The translations under genes and the position numbers were made by a program. From contig SAXG01000002.1 in assembly GCA_012932865.1 (NCBI GenBank), positions 124,001-188,000 of the forward strand: a DNA stretch of 64,000 nt, written 5' to 3'. Origin of the DNA: Amylostereum areolatum (Eukaryota > Basidiomycota > Agaricomycetes > Russulales > Stereaceae). Positions 9,503 through 20,869 of the stretch are shown here, in pieces; position 1 is the stretch's first letter, and every line of letters starts with the position of its first letter. The notes under the pieces were generated by a model. The model was not told where the DNA came from, did no database searches, and was given only the letters and a program-made list of their open reading frames with translations.

Positions 9503-12500
9503 GGTAATAAAAAAAGAGGAGGTGGGGGATGATGAACATGATGAAGCGAGCAGGAGGGGATTATAAGTAGGTAAAGCGAGAAAAAGCGGTGGAGATGATG
9601 ATGAGATGTGTGCGGGGAAACGGAAACGTGGTAATTCTGCAAATGGACAATATTGCCGGACAGGCCAAGTCCGCCAGTCCGCCCTGATCTTGAACTGTGC
9701 CAGGGTCCTTCCTGGTCCCTCCAAGTCCCTCCCAGTCCTTCTCACCGCTTTCTACGTATGCGACGTACTGCCTAAAAACGCGCCACTTTCCACTGGCCTT
9801 ATTTACTCACCCACAACATGCCGTCGCCATTGGACTACTGTGGGGATCCACGAATTGAATCATCCGGGAATTCGGACAGCGCCTCAGCGCCAGCCGTGGA
9901 ATTACTCTGTCAATCAAGTGCCCAACACGCGGGTATAGGACTCGGTCACAACGCAATCATTTCAACACTGCTCTCAGCCTCGACCAATATGCGCGATACG
10001 GCAATCTTGGCCTTCCAAGGACCAAGATACGCCTGCCTATCCTCGCCGTGGACGTACCGATGTGCCATCTCTGGACACCCTATGTATCAGGCTGTATCAG
10101 GTAAGTAAGTCATCCTTCCCTATCTCTCGGTCCGCGTTATGCTCGAAGAATGTCAAGGAAGATGGACGTCAAAAACAGCAGGGGACTGCTGTCTAAACAA
10201 TTGACAGCGTCATTTTGTGTCCTGAATCCTGACTCACACCTCCGCCGACCGTCTGGCTGGATAATTAGGCAAGAAAACAAGCAGGCAACCGCACACAGCT
10301 CTCGGCAGTGACTCCTACTCGAATCTCGACTCAACATCGCCTCGTAGGTCAGTGGCATTACATAACAGCGCCCAGACGAAGGTCCGCTTGCTCCAAGTCT
10401 CCAACGCTCACGGGGTTTCGAGCGAGTCTCCGAAGTATACTATCGCCGTCTCGGAAGACTCGAAGTTCGAAGAATGGCCATAACTGGAGGAATTGTCCGC
10501 TGGCGACACTTCTCGCGTTCCTTGACACTGGCGCCCTTGCCCCGACGCTACCCGCACCCGCGATGTCCGGTGGTTGACATTGAGTACTTATTGTGTTCGC
10601 TAAGTACAGTACGCCGGCATGTGCAATATCCGGATCTACCCTGATACCCTAGAAGCCTGGCACAACTCAAGGAGCATGTAAGTACTCGCGTGTCGGCGAT
10701 GATAGCACTTATAGTATATGCTTCCAGTCCAAGCCTTGAGGGTTCGAGAGTTTTTTGTCGCTACTTGGGAAAAGACTGTTCCACGCTGTCCCACAACACC
10801 GGACCGCGCTATCGGCGGGCCAGTCATTCATCTATGATCTTGCGTCCAGCGTGGCGTAGAACATCAATCCGGCGATCCTACTTATCAATTTCCTAATATT
10901 GCACAAGGCTTGCTGCAGCGTTTCAACAGTTTCCATCTTGATCAAGCTCACCGCCGAGCTGTACGTATACAGTCCTAAACGAGAAGAACGCACGTCCACC
11001 CATATGGCAAGAGGCCCATCATGCAATCAAAACCGTCAAGGTGGACGCTGTGACGCATCATCGAGGCATCTCAAGATCGGTGCGCACGCGCGCAGCAGCG
11101 GTACATGGCACCGGAATGGCCATCATAGATCGGCCAAAGGGCGTACGAACACACAACGTTACAAAGATACGACAGAAGCACTTTGCTTCTTGCTCGACAG
11201 GCAAGCTTCGGCACCTTTGTTGCGCTCTAGTTTCCCAACCAGAGCGAGTAAGCGCCGACTCCGACACAATATCTTCATGTCGCCCTCTTTTACATACCTA
11301 CCTCACCCTCCAGCGGTACTTCAGCGCGCGAGGAGCCTTACGCAGTTTTTCGGAGAGGATAGCTTGCTAAACTTTCCAGCGTTCGTCTCGCTTGATGCAA
11401 GCACTGCACGAGGCGGTGTGGCAGGAGTGCTATTAACGAACGAGACTCGGATGGCTTGTATTCCAGGGCGTTCCAGGAGTTTGCGTCCACGAGGTGCAAT
11501 GGGCGTGCGGTGCGATACAAAAGGGAATCCGCGGAATGAGATCCCGCGAGGGTACTAGGACAAAGCACGCCGAACCTTAAGAATACGGATTCGATCCCAA
11601 GGCTTTCAATGAACACGCGAGTGTGGTACTGCGGTATACCGCTCTCTCCCAAGTACCGGCGACAAACACCTAATATATGCTCGCAGATTGCGAGGCAAGA
11701 TAAGGTGTTGGCCGGTCCTGGTCGTCAAGATACAGGACTTCAGAGGTGCCTGCATTGTTATATGTTGATCTCGGAGGAGTCACCGCCGCTTTCTGTTGGG
11801 CCCTCGGAGTCGTTCAAGCAGCGGAACTGTCCTTCCGTCCCAGCCGTCATTGGTGAATTTAGACGACGCGTTCTGCAATAACAACATGTTCACGTCTAAC
11901 GAAAGCCGAAGAAGGGGCACACAAGGGCTTTGTTGATTTATTTTCGGCCTAAGGGCAATGTTATTGAAACATTGCTCACAATAACCATCATCGTATCACG
12001 TCGGTCAGATTCTGTCGACGATGCCGATGTGAGAACGTAGGTGTGAGAGAAATGATATTATCACCGCTCGAAGATCAGCAAAGACCGCATGCTAACCTCG
12101 CGTCCCGGTTTGAACATAAGAATAGAACCTGAGCAACATAAGATTCCATTGTGAATCATCGCACCGGCGGTGTCGTTTCAGGTTACTTGACTCATCGTGT
12201 CAGTCGTCAGATGCTCTGGATGATTCCACCCACATCTTGACTTCTTTCCTTCCGCACTTTAGGTAAGTAGCGGCCCTCGGAATGTTATTGTGTGGAACCA
12301 TGCCTCGCTGAAGGAGGTCAGCTCGTAAGCGCAACGCGGGAAACACGCCCGGCATCCCTCCGAGTCCGTTTTCATGCCGGCGAGCTTCGCAATCGGCACT
12401 ATAGAATAGGATCCATACTGTCGGGTCACTACCATTGTAAATCATCACTCGTTCGATTGAACTCGACCGACGTACCTAAGTACCATCAAACCCGGGATGC

Positions 12501-15241
12501 GCGAAAGCATCCAGAAATGACCGTAAGTACCAGTTCTTGCCCCCAATGACTGACTGCGTGAGTGCAAAGGAAGGCTTGATGAACGAAGGTCCATCATCTT
12601 CCGATGAATAGTGCGGAACAAGCTAGCCATGTGCCATTGCCCTTGAATCGTGCGCAACACTTTCACCAGATGAGAGCTTCCCAGGGCGAGTAAGTAGACC
12701 ACCGCCGATGATGACTTTCTGTATGAGTATTTTGAACCAGCACGTTAAAGAGTCGTTTATACTTTGACTTGTATTAAAAGCGTGAAGCTCGACAGGGAAC
12801 GTCGAAGGTGGTGGTCGGCAGGCAAGAAGGGTGTCAAATAATCAATTGTGCTCGGGGATGCAGCCGGGGGCTTCTTTGAGTCCGCCAACTTGACTCCTCA
12901 TTCGAACTGCTAACGCTGTCCTCCGAACAACAGCTGGGCCTAGCTCTGATTCCCCATCTCATGCGTGGAGGCCACGAACGGCCTCGTCGCAACACCCAGC
13001 CCCGTCCACCTCCCGTTGGCGCACACCGGTTGGTCCACTTTTTCAAGTTCTTGTCCTATTCGAATCGGAGACCGCACACCGGATCGGAGGAGGAACAAGA
13101 AATCGATGATCCTGCAACGCGGTCGTCATGCAAAGGCCGGGAGAAGACACCACTCAGCGGGTGCGAGTCTGCGTATCATTGCTCGGGGACCATAGTCAGA
13201 TTCGGAGGACCAGTGCCACAGCTACTTCAATACGCGTACGACTCGAAGTGGCTGATCACAAAACGCGCTTATGTAAGTTATTTTCTGGGCTATCGCCTCG
13301 AAATTGAACGCTGAGCAAAAGGTTGGACACCACCAGCTTGACCAAACCCCACCGAATCCGCGCCGAACCCAGGCCCCTCGTCTGATGGCGTCCCCCACGT
13401 CCACCGAAACCAAAAGTCCTTCTGCGTGAGTGGGACCACTCGCTTCTGTAGTGCTGCCGTTGAAATAACTCCGGTTGCTCCCAGCTTGTGAACGCGGTAA
13501 GGAACATGGTGGAGGATACCCCGGATACCCATGATATTGCAATCCTCCTTCCCGTCCTTGGTCCTCGCGTACCAGCGGATCCCGAGCTGCTCTGAAACCC
13601 AGAGGCAGCCGAACGAAGCCGAAATACGTCGCAGCTTCGAAGGTATTTTTGGAGCTCGTATTTTTATGTCAACCTGCCGATGACGATCAAACGTCCCCAG
13701 TACCGCACACCATATTGTTCGTTTTATTTCGTGTGCGATTTCCCCCTTTTCACTAAGTAACTAACATTCCTCCACAGGCTCGATCGCTTCATGAGATTGG
13801 CAGCGACCAGGTCTACACCCGAGTACGCCATCCCACCACGGGCCGCCATCGACCTCGGGGTCATTGTCAGTGTGTCACCAGCCCATTGTCCACGGGAGCC
13901 ACCGGCAAAGACCCCATCGACCGATCTCGGGTCGCGGACCTGTTTTGACAGGACGACTACCAGCTGGTGATCACCATCCCCCTCCACGCCGTCAAAATGA
14001 AGGACGAATCTAGGACTCAAAATCTTGCGCGACTGGTGCTCGACCTATCAACGTCCCTCCACCACATGGTCGCGCTCGGCATGAAAGTGACCGAGCTGTT
14101 CGGGGTGCGTAGCATCGAAACCGACTTTCCACCGTCATCGACTCACGCGCCAAAGGAGAACCACGCGCACCTTCCACTGGACAAGAACCAAGCACCATGG
14201 CACCGCCGTCACCCCCTCCCACTAAGTAACCGCCCCACGAAGATCCGAACCCCCGCGCGCGCCCAAACGGGATCTCACCTCCCTCCACCGCGCGACAAGT
14301 CCGGACCAAACCCTCGTCTACCAACGGCCTACGTCTTGGGCCTTGCACGCCCCTTCTCCTTCTCTTTTCCCCTTTCCTTCCTCCCTCCCTCCCTCCCTTT
14401 CCCTTTTCCCACCTCCCTTTTCCCACCTCCCTTTTCCCACCTCCCTTTTCCCACCTCACCTCCCCTCCCCCCCCCAACCGTCCTGCCCCCTCCGCCGCGC
14501 CGACTCGAACCGAACCGCCCCCAACCGACCCAGAAACCCCTGCGCCCCCCTGCGCCCCAACTCCCCCTTGCTCATCCTCCCATCCCGCCAATGAACGCCC
14601 CCGCCGTCTCCCCGCAAAGCACCCTCCCTCCCTCGGGCGATCCCAAGCTATTCGCCCCCCGCCCTTCGCCCCCCCGCTGCTCTGCTGTCGTCGGTTGGTC
14701 GAACTCGCTGGCACCTGGCACGTCGTCGCGGCCGCCGCGGTACCCATCGAGCCGAACGGTGTTCCCCCCGTCCGTCCTCGGCAGTCGCTCGCTCGCGACA
14801 GGACGGACCCGCCGCTTTTGGAGTTTACGGAATCCACGGGAAGTGGAACGCGAGGCGCGTTCTGGACCGGCTTGGGGGATGTATAACGAGATCCCCCCAG
14901 AGGCCAAGTCCCCCGAAGGATGATCGAGACCTGAGGAGCGTGCGCTTCGTCCGTGCGCAGGCGTCCTCCCAAGTCGAGCTGCAGGTATCCCATGAGTTAC
15001 CACTATCTATGTAAGTAGTACCACACAACAGCGATGATCGCGTTCTGAAGATCTGAACCCCGAGGTTTGATCGTGCAACAAATGAAAGGTACTGTACAAG
15101 TGGTGGCACCGACCACGTATTACACTAGCGTACAGGTATATCCTCCCCCCGATAGATGACGGTACACCACAAATAAAAGTACAGTACACGGGTACATCTA
15201 AGTATGAGCATCTACGGCGCCTTACACTACACCACACACAC
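9503..15241. other. gene-poor 5.7-kb stretch
   Basis: No gene can be supported. Open frames exist but none has recognisable domains, and long proline-rich frames at 13967-14993 arise from C-rich, strand-asymmetric low-complexity DNA. TAAGTA occurs eleven times on the plus strand between 10.1 and 15.2 kb, far more than chance predicts. The region may contain decayed genes or transposons that I cannot identify by eye. Confidence 0.5.
14401..14456. repeat. 14-bp tandem repeat, four copies
   Basis: The unit CCCTTTTCCCACCT occurs four times head to tail without a mismatch, inside a longer pyrimidine-only tract (about 14345-14480). Confidence 0.9.
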
Positions 15242-17737
15242 CTACACACCGTCCTCGTCCGTCCGCGCCCGTCGTATCCTCAACGGCATCTGGTTCCCCA
15301 TCTCCGGCGCAGACGCCACGAACGGCCGCGTCACGACGCTGTCATCAAAAAAAAAAGAAAAAAGGGCATCAGCCCGCGGCCCCGCAGAAAGAAAAACCCC
15401 TCCACGCACTTGACCCGCTTCTCGACGACGACGCCGTCGTCCATCGAGAATTCGAGACTGCGCACGAGCAGGAACAAGAATATTTTGATTCTGCGCGCGC
15501 GCCGGGGGGCGGTCAGCCAACGCAAAGAAAGAAGAAGAGAGGGGAGGGGGGGCTTACTCGGCGAGCGCGAATCGGTATCCGATGCACGCGCGGTTGCCGT
15601 TGATGGGAGACCCGTTCAAGAACGTGAGGGTGTGCGGGTACAGGCCGGAAACGCTTCCCATGGCCGTGGGTGGATCGAGCCAGCGCGAAGGTCTACGGCA
15701 TCCACACCAAGTCAACGGACGTCCGAGGCAGGGCAAAGGGGGGGAGGGGGGGAGGGGGATACGCACCGAAACTCGCGAGCGTCATCCCCCCAGACCGCCG
15801 GATCGCGGTTGACGGCTTGGATGGGGATGCTGATGATGTCGCCCCGGCGCAAGCGCACATGGTCCTGCATCGTCCATTCGTCCTCCTTCAGCTCCCCGTC
15901 CTCGCCGCCCGTCCCCCGCTTCCATCGGAGAAGGCCCAGCCCCACACCCACGCACAGCGCCACTCCCGCCCACCCGAACGCGGCGTACACCGCGCCACCC
16001 AGCAGGAAGCCCGCCAGCGGGCGCCAGCCCAGTCGGGCGAGAAGCGGTTGGGGCGCGCGCACGCGCACGCCGCGGCTGAGGGGGACGACGGTCTCCATAT
16101 CCTGGCCGTCGTACACCCGCATCGTCAGCGACACCGGCGCGTGCAACCGGAGCGATTCGTGGACGACGCGGTCGAGCACCGGGTGCGCGAGGACGGCGTC
16201 CATCGTCGCCTGCGGGTCCGCCGCGATCGGGATGCCCTGCAAGGCTTCGCGGAGAGCCCTCTGCTCGGCCGGGGCGCGGGCGAGCGCGTAGAGCGTCCAC
16301 GTGAGTGCGGACGACGAGGTTTCGTGGCCGGCGGCGATGAAGGTGGATATTTGGCTGACGATTTCCGATTGCGACAGGCCGGAGGGACCGTCGGCGGCGT
16401 TGGCACGTACTGTGCATGGAAGGCGTGAGATGGAGACGCACGGTGGAGCGTTGCCAACGTACCGAGCACGCTGAGAAGGTCGCGGCTGCCTACGACGGGA
16501 TGCGCAGCGGTGGTGGGGGCAACGTCCGTCAATCGTTCGTCGATAAGCTGGGAACCGATCCGTCGAATGGTGGCTTGAGCGTCGGCCATGGACTTGCCAT
16601 TCGGTTGCTGAAGCGACGAGTGAGCTGGGCCGAAAGGGGCCAGGGGGGAGGGGGGGGGAAGGGAACTCACGTATCTCCGGAGAAGCGGGAACCAGCTTTG
16701 GAGGACGCTGAGCACGCGAAATTTACGGGCGGTGGCGAAGATGGTGGCAAAGGCGGCGTAAAGCTCGGTGTTGGATTCAAAGGCGCTGTCGGGGGAGTCG
16801 AGGGCATTGAAGGCGTAGCCGAAGCCTGGAGGGACGGGGAGATGGGTAAGAGGGTAGCAAAGTAGAAACAAAGTAGAGAAACGTACCGGCTTCACCTATG
16901 ACGTCAAGAGAAGCGCGGGCGAGCCAAGAGAGAATGTCGACGACGACGCCCGGAGGGGAAGGAGGGAAATGCTTCTTCTGGTCGGGGATGGCGGGGGTGG
17001 GGGGTGGGGAGGTTTGACGGATAGGATCGAGGGATCGGAGTAAGCGAAAGGAGTCGACGGGAGAATGGGGAGTTCTTGGGGAAGAAGGGGGGGTTGTGAG
17101 GTGCAGAGGCGGGGCCGGGGAATCCACGGAGATGAGGAGCAGGTCGCGAAGCTGGGAGGCTTTGTCCCAAAAGACGGGGAGCAAGGACCTGATGTAGGTC
17201 GGCGTAAAGGCGCGATTCTGGAAGGATAAGGGTGCATGGACAAAGAGGAGGGGGGAGAAGAACGTACCAGGATTTTACGCTGATCAGAGGAGGTAAGGAA
17301 ACAAACGGAAGGAGGGCGGGGGAAGGGGGACGAACCTGACGGCGGTGGACGTCGCGTTCGACGGTCAAGAGACCCTGATCGCCTGCGACCATGGCGGCCA
17401 AACTTGCGCGTACGAACTCTGGTTTTGGAAAGTCGTAGGCGTGACCCAGGATCCAGTTGAGGGCGGCAGGATCTGTCGTGAGGAGACGGCGGCCGCGAAT
17501 GAAGCCGCGGTAAGTGAAAGTTGAGCCATAGGTACGTGTCCAGGCGGAGATGACGTCGTTATTCTCTTGATCTGCGATGGCGGAGAGGTTGCCGAGGAAG
17601 TAGGAGGGGGTCGGGGGGGAGGGAAGGCGGGAGAGGGGGGAGAGGAGGAGGGAGAGGCAGATGGGGAGGAGAGGGTAGAGGACGTAGGCGAGGAGGAGGA
17701 GGAGGGGGAGGAGGGAGAGGAGGAGGAAGAGCGACAT
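15242..17737 (-). CDS. cytochrome P450 with internal hydrophobic insert
   Basis: Read from the ATG at 17735-17737, the exons give a complete P450. An N-terminal membrane anchor (residues 1-30, almost all Leu, Pro, Tyr) is followed by PSYFLGNLSAI, the I-helix AGHETSSS, the K-helix HESLRLH, a PSRW version of the PERF motif and the haem loop GNRACIGYRFALAE with the thiolate Cys. Exon 2 is only 12 nt (encoding RKIL) between two ordinary introns. Introns near the end restore a C-terminus VVTRPFVASAPEMGNQMPL. Between the PLSRG and DHVRLRRGD segments there is an in-frame insert of roughly 65 residues with a strongly hydrophobic core (LAGFLLGGAVYAAFGWAGVA) followed by basic and acidic residues, not expected in the middle of a P450. 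A Pro/Ser-rich loop after SQLRDLLL is also long. Substrate is unknown; the gene is separate in type from the array at 20.9-40.1 kb. Confidence 0.85.
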
Positions 17738-18577
17738 GGAGGGGAAAGAAAGAGGAGGAGGCGTCCGCGACCATGGCTGGGGTTCTAAAGGCGGGGGAGA
17801 GAGCGAGGGGGACCCAACGGGGACCGCCAGGAGCCGTCAGGGCAACCCGTCCAAAGCGCGTTGGCGGTCGTGCCCGACAAGCCCGCGTCCCGAGTGCCCG
17901 ACGTTCCGCACCCAAAGTCCTGCTCGGCCACCTCGGCCACGCCTCACTCCAACTCCCCGATGACCTCCCCCTTCCGCTCCCAATCAAGCTGTCCACCGTC
18001 CACTCTTCGTCCTCGCTCCCCGTGCCCGTGCACCGGCCCGCGACGGTAGGCGGCAGTCAATGCCCCGACCAGTACTGACACAGTCGAAAACAGAACAGGA
18101 GGTTGCCACAGTCGCCCTCCTCCAACTGCACGCGACCCCAAGCTCCCCGTCGTGGACCCTCGTCGCCTCTGCTCCCTCGTGCTCGTCGCAAACGACCAGC
18201 GAAATAGAACGTCGTTCACACTGATCGTTCCCAAGCCAGCCAATCACCTTGTCTTGGCCGCTTGATTGCATCCCGTCTTCCACCTTTCCCCACCTTCCGC
18301 TCCCTCGCACCTACACCTCGCTTTCGTCAGCCATCTTCTCACCCCGGCCATGTCGGTCCCATCCCGTCACGACCGATACTATATACGTCCTCCCCGCACT
18401 CACGCTCCCCCCGCACCTTCACCGACCCCCGCATTTTCATTCCTCTATTCACCCAGGCTCACCCGGCCCGTTCGTTCGACCTTCAACCTGCAATTATCAT
18501 GGGCGCCGATGCCCACAGGGCCCCGCAGTCGCGGCCGTGAGCGTGCGTGGACGTCCAGGGTCCTCGACCGTGCTTCA

Positions 18578-19135
18578 GGGCCAGCAGCGGACATACCGGC
18601 CACAGAAAATGGCACGTTCCACTTTGCCTCCGACAACGTTCCCCCGCCGAACACCTCTCGATTCTCCCCCCCAAATCGACGCCGCCATCCCGCTTCGGGC
18701 CTGAACTCGTCCTTCACCTTCCTTCACCCACTCGCTTTTGACCGCTGTTTATCGACATCGACGGTTCCTTCCAAACCACGATCGTTCGAACTTGCAGTCA
18801 TTTCCAATCTCGTCAACACGAACGTTGGAATCCATCTATCCAGCTTCACGATCCGAGCTCGTACTTCCAGATCGAGTTGCTATTCACCGCTGATGCTCGT
18901 TCAGAGAATCAGATATGCACCTCGGCGCGGGCATCTTGGACTGGGCACTCGAACCAGGAATCGTCTTGCCCCTTTAAAATGGCCTAGGCGCTGGAACCTG
19001 TCACTCCTACGTCCCTCGGTCCTTTTCCAGTTGTATCGGATGTACCTGTGTATTCCCCAGATCACATAAACGCCCCCGGATGCTCATCCCGAATAGTTCG
19101 GTTGTGCGAGACGGGGCAGGGCCATGCTCCAACTA
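18578..19135. repeat. diverged repeat, copy 1
   Basis: It shares the string ACCGGCCACAGAAAATGGCA near its start, GGCGCGGGCATCTTGGACTGG in diverged form in its middle, and GGATGCTCATCCCGAA near its end with copy 2 at 19376-19805, in the same order and orientation. Confidence 0.75.
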
Positions 19136-19375
19136 CGTGTCGTATGAACGATGCACAACTCCTCAACCTCCGTGCATTCTCAACATATCTGAGGACGGCG
19201 ATTTCGTACTGTTCTTACGCACCTTTTTGGCATTCACCCTCTATCCCCCTCTAACCGCCCGGAAACGCGACGTCCGCCGCGTTCAAGCTTTTGTAGTGCC
19301 GTCGTTAGTCGCTTTTTGGCTCACGGCCGCTTCAGGAGACTCACAAGGCGGCCGCAGAATAGGTTCTTCTCGATC

Positions 19376-19805
19376 GTCCAGCAGCGATACCGGCCACAGA
19401 AAATGGCACGTTCCATCGACGACGCTTCCCGCCGAAACCTTGCCGAAAACCTCTCGAGTCTCCCCCAAAGCGGCAATCGCACGACTGGCAGTTATGTAAC
19501 CTCCAACTTCGTCAAGACCAAGGTTGCAACCGTCCAGACCGCAGGCTCACAATCCGAGCCCGCACTTCCAGATCGAGACGCTGATGCTCGCCCACTGCCA
19601 GAATCAAATACGCAATTTGGCGCGGGCATCTCGGACTGGGCACTCGAACCATTTCCCCCCTGTAAACGACCCAAGCGCTGGCAGCCTGTCACTCCCAAGT
19701 CCACTGGTTTCTTTCCAGTTGGATCCGAAAACGCCACCGGATGCTCATCCCGAAGAACCCGGTCGTCCGTGACGAGGCGGGGCCACGCTGCAACTACAAC
19801 GTGCA
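19376..19805. repeat. diverged repeat, copy 2
   Basis: Same order of shared blocks as copy 1 with substitutions and small indels. Frames are not conserved between copies, which argues that the repeat is non-coding. Confidence 0.75.
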
Positions 19806-20817
19806 AAACATCACGATGTGCGAAGCAGCTATGCAGTGCAAATCATGCGCCAGCGGATTCTCAAGATCCTGGACGGCGATTTCGTGCCGTTCTGACGCGT
19901 ACGCGCCTGCATGCCCGGACAGTGCGGTGTCGCGACGTCCGCTGTGTTCAAACTATGTCATAAAGTGGTACGTCGATTCTTAGGTCACGGCTGCTTCACG
20001 AGACTGACAAGGCGGCCGCAGAACAGGTTCTTGTTCCTATACTCATGTCCCCCGAACGGCTTCGGATAGCGGAGAAGCTCCTTTGTGTGGGAATCTTACC
20101 AATGAACCAGTCGTCCCCTTTGACCCACGATTTTCGGCGAGTCGTGACGCCATACTCGCCAGAAGGCACTAAGACGAAGACGGCCGCAGTAGGGGATGTC
20201 AATCAGGCGAAGCATGAAACGCCTCGCTCGCGCATATCAAGGTTGGCCCTCTGCGTTCGCCTCCAACGCACACTCCCATCTGTCCAAATACAACCTCGCC
20301 GCTCAAGGTGCCTCTGCTCATCGGACTCTGTGGCTCACGCGGCCTCTAGCTTTTCAACGACCCTTAATTATCCCAATCGGACCGCCAGCAACTCGGCTGT
20401 GCCGTCATCGACGCTCCCTTTCCAGGATTCCAAACTTAACCTGGACTCGGAAGTACCCTTGGCGTCATCGTTTACTCGCGCAGGGACTCGGACCTCCCTT
20501 ACGACACTTCTATTCACAGAACCACGGTCGACCCACCACTGACATATCGTCCACAGGCTCACCGACCACTTGACGTGCGTATAGCGCGCGGCCGCATCGC
20601 GAAGACGTCCGTGTCCACAGTTCCCCACTGAATCGAACCCATCGAACCGTTTCAAATCCCAACGCCTGACCGACACCCAGGATTAGCGTCGCCGCTGTCC
20701 GCGATTCGAGGTCACACACGCACGATTCTACCATGGAGTGCCCGCTAGTCATGTGTCTCTGCGTTGCTCACGGCTGCCAGATAAACGTGTGACCCCCTCC
20801 CTCCCCCCTCTCCGCAC

Positions 20818-20823
20818 ATATAA
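20818..20823 (+). promoter_or_regulatory. TATA box of P450 copy A
   Basis: ATATAA lies about 50 nt before the ATG at 20870. Equivalent boxes precede copy B (24247-24252), D (TATATAAA, 31106-31113) and E (TATAAAT, 34616-34622). Confidence 0.5.
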
Positions 20824-20869
20824 CCCTCGACACGAACGCGCTCTCCCACCGCGCACGCCGGAACTGACA

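Larger units (their letters stand above)
17738..20869. other. gene-poor region with diverged repeats upstream of the P450 array
   Basis: No gene is supportable. The interval from 18.3 to 20.9 kb is built from diverged duplications: a pair at about 18578-19135 and 19376-19805, and blocks at 19262-19384 and 19928-20040 that recur at 23301-23425. Long frames here (18266-19069, 19316-19963) run through these repeats in different frames in the two copies, so they are not conserved proteins. Confidence 0.6.

Noticed and set aside
13967..14993. Long Pro-rich plus-strand frame and Gly-rich minus-strand frame over 300 codons
   Set aside because: Both arise from the same low-complexity C-rich DNA, have no domains, and cannot both be real.
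18266..19963. Long plus-strand frames in the repeat region
   Set aside because: The two repeat copies are translated in different frames, so selection on protein is not supported.
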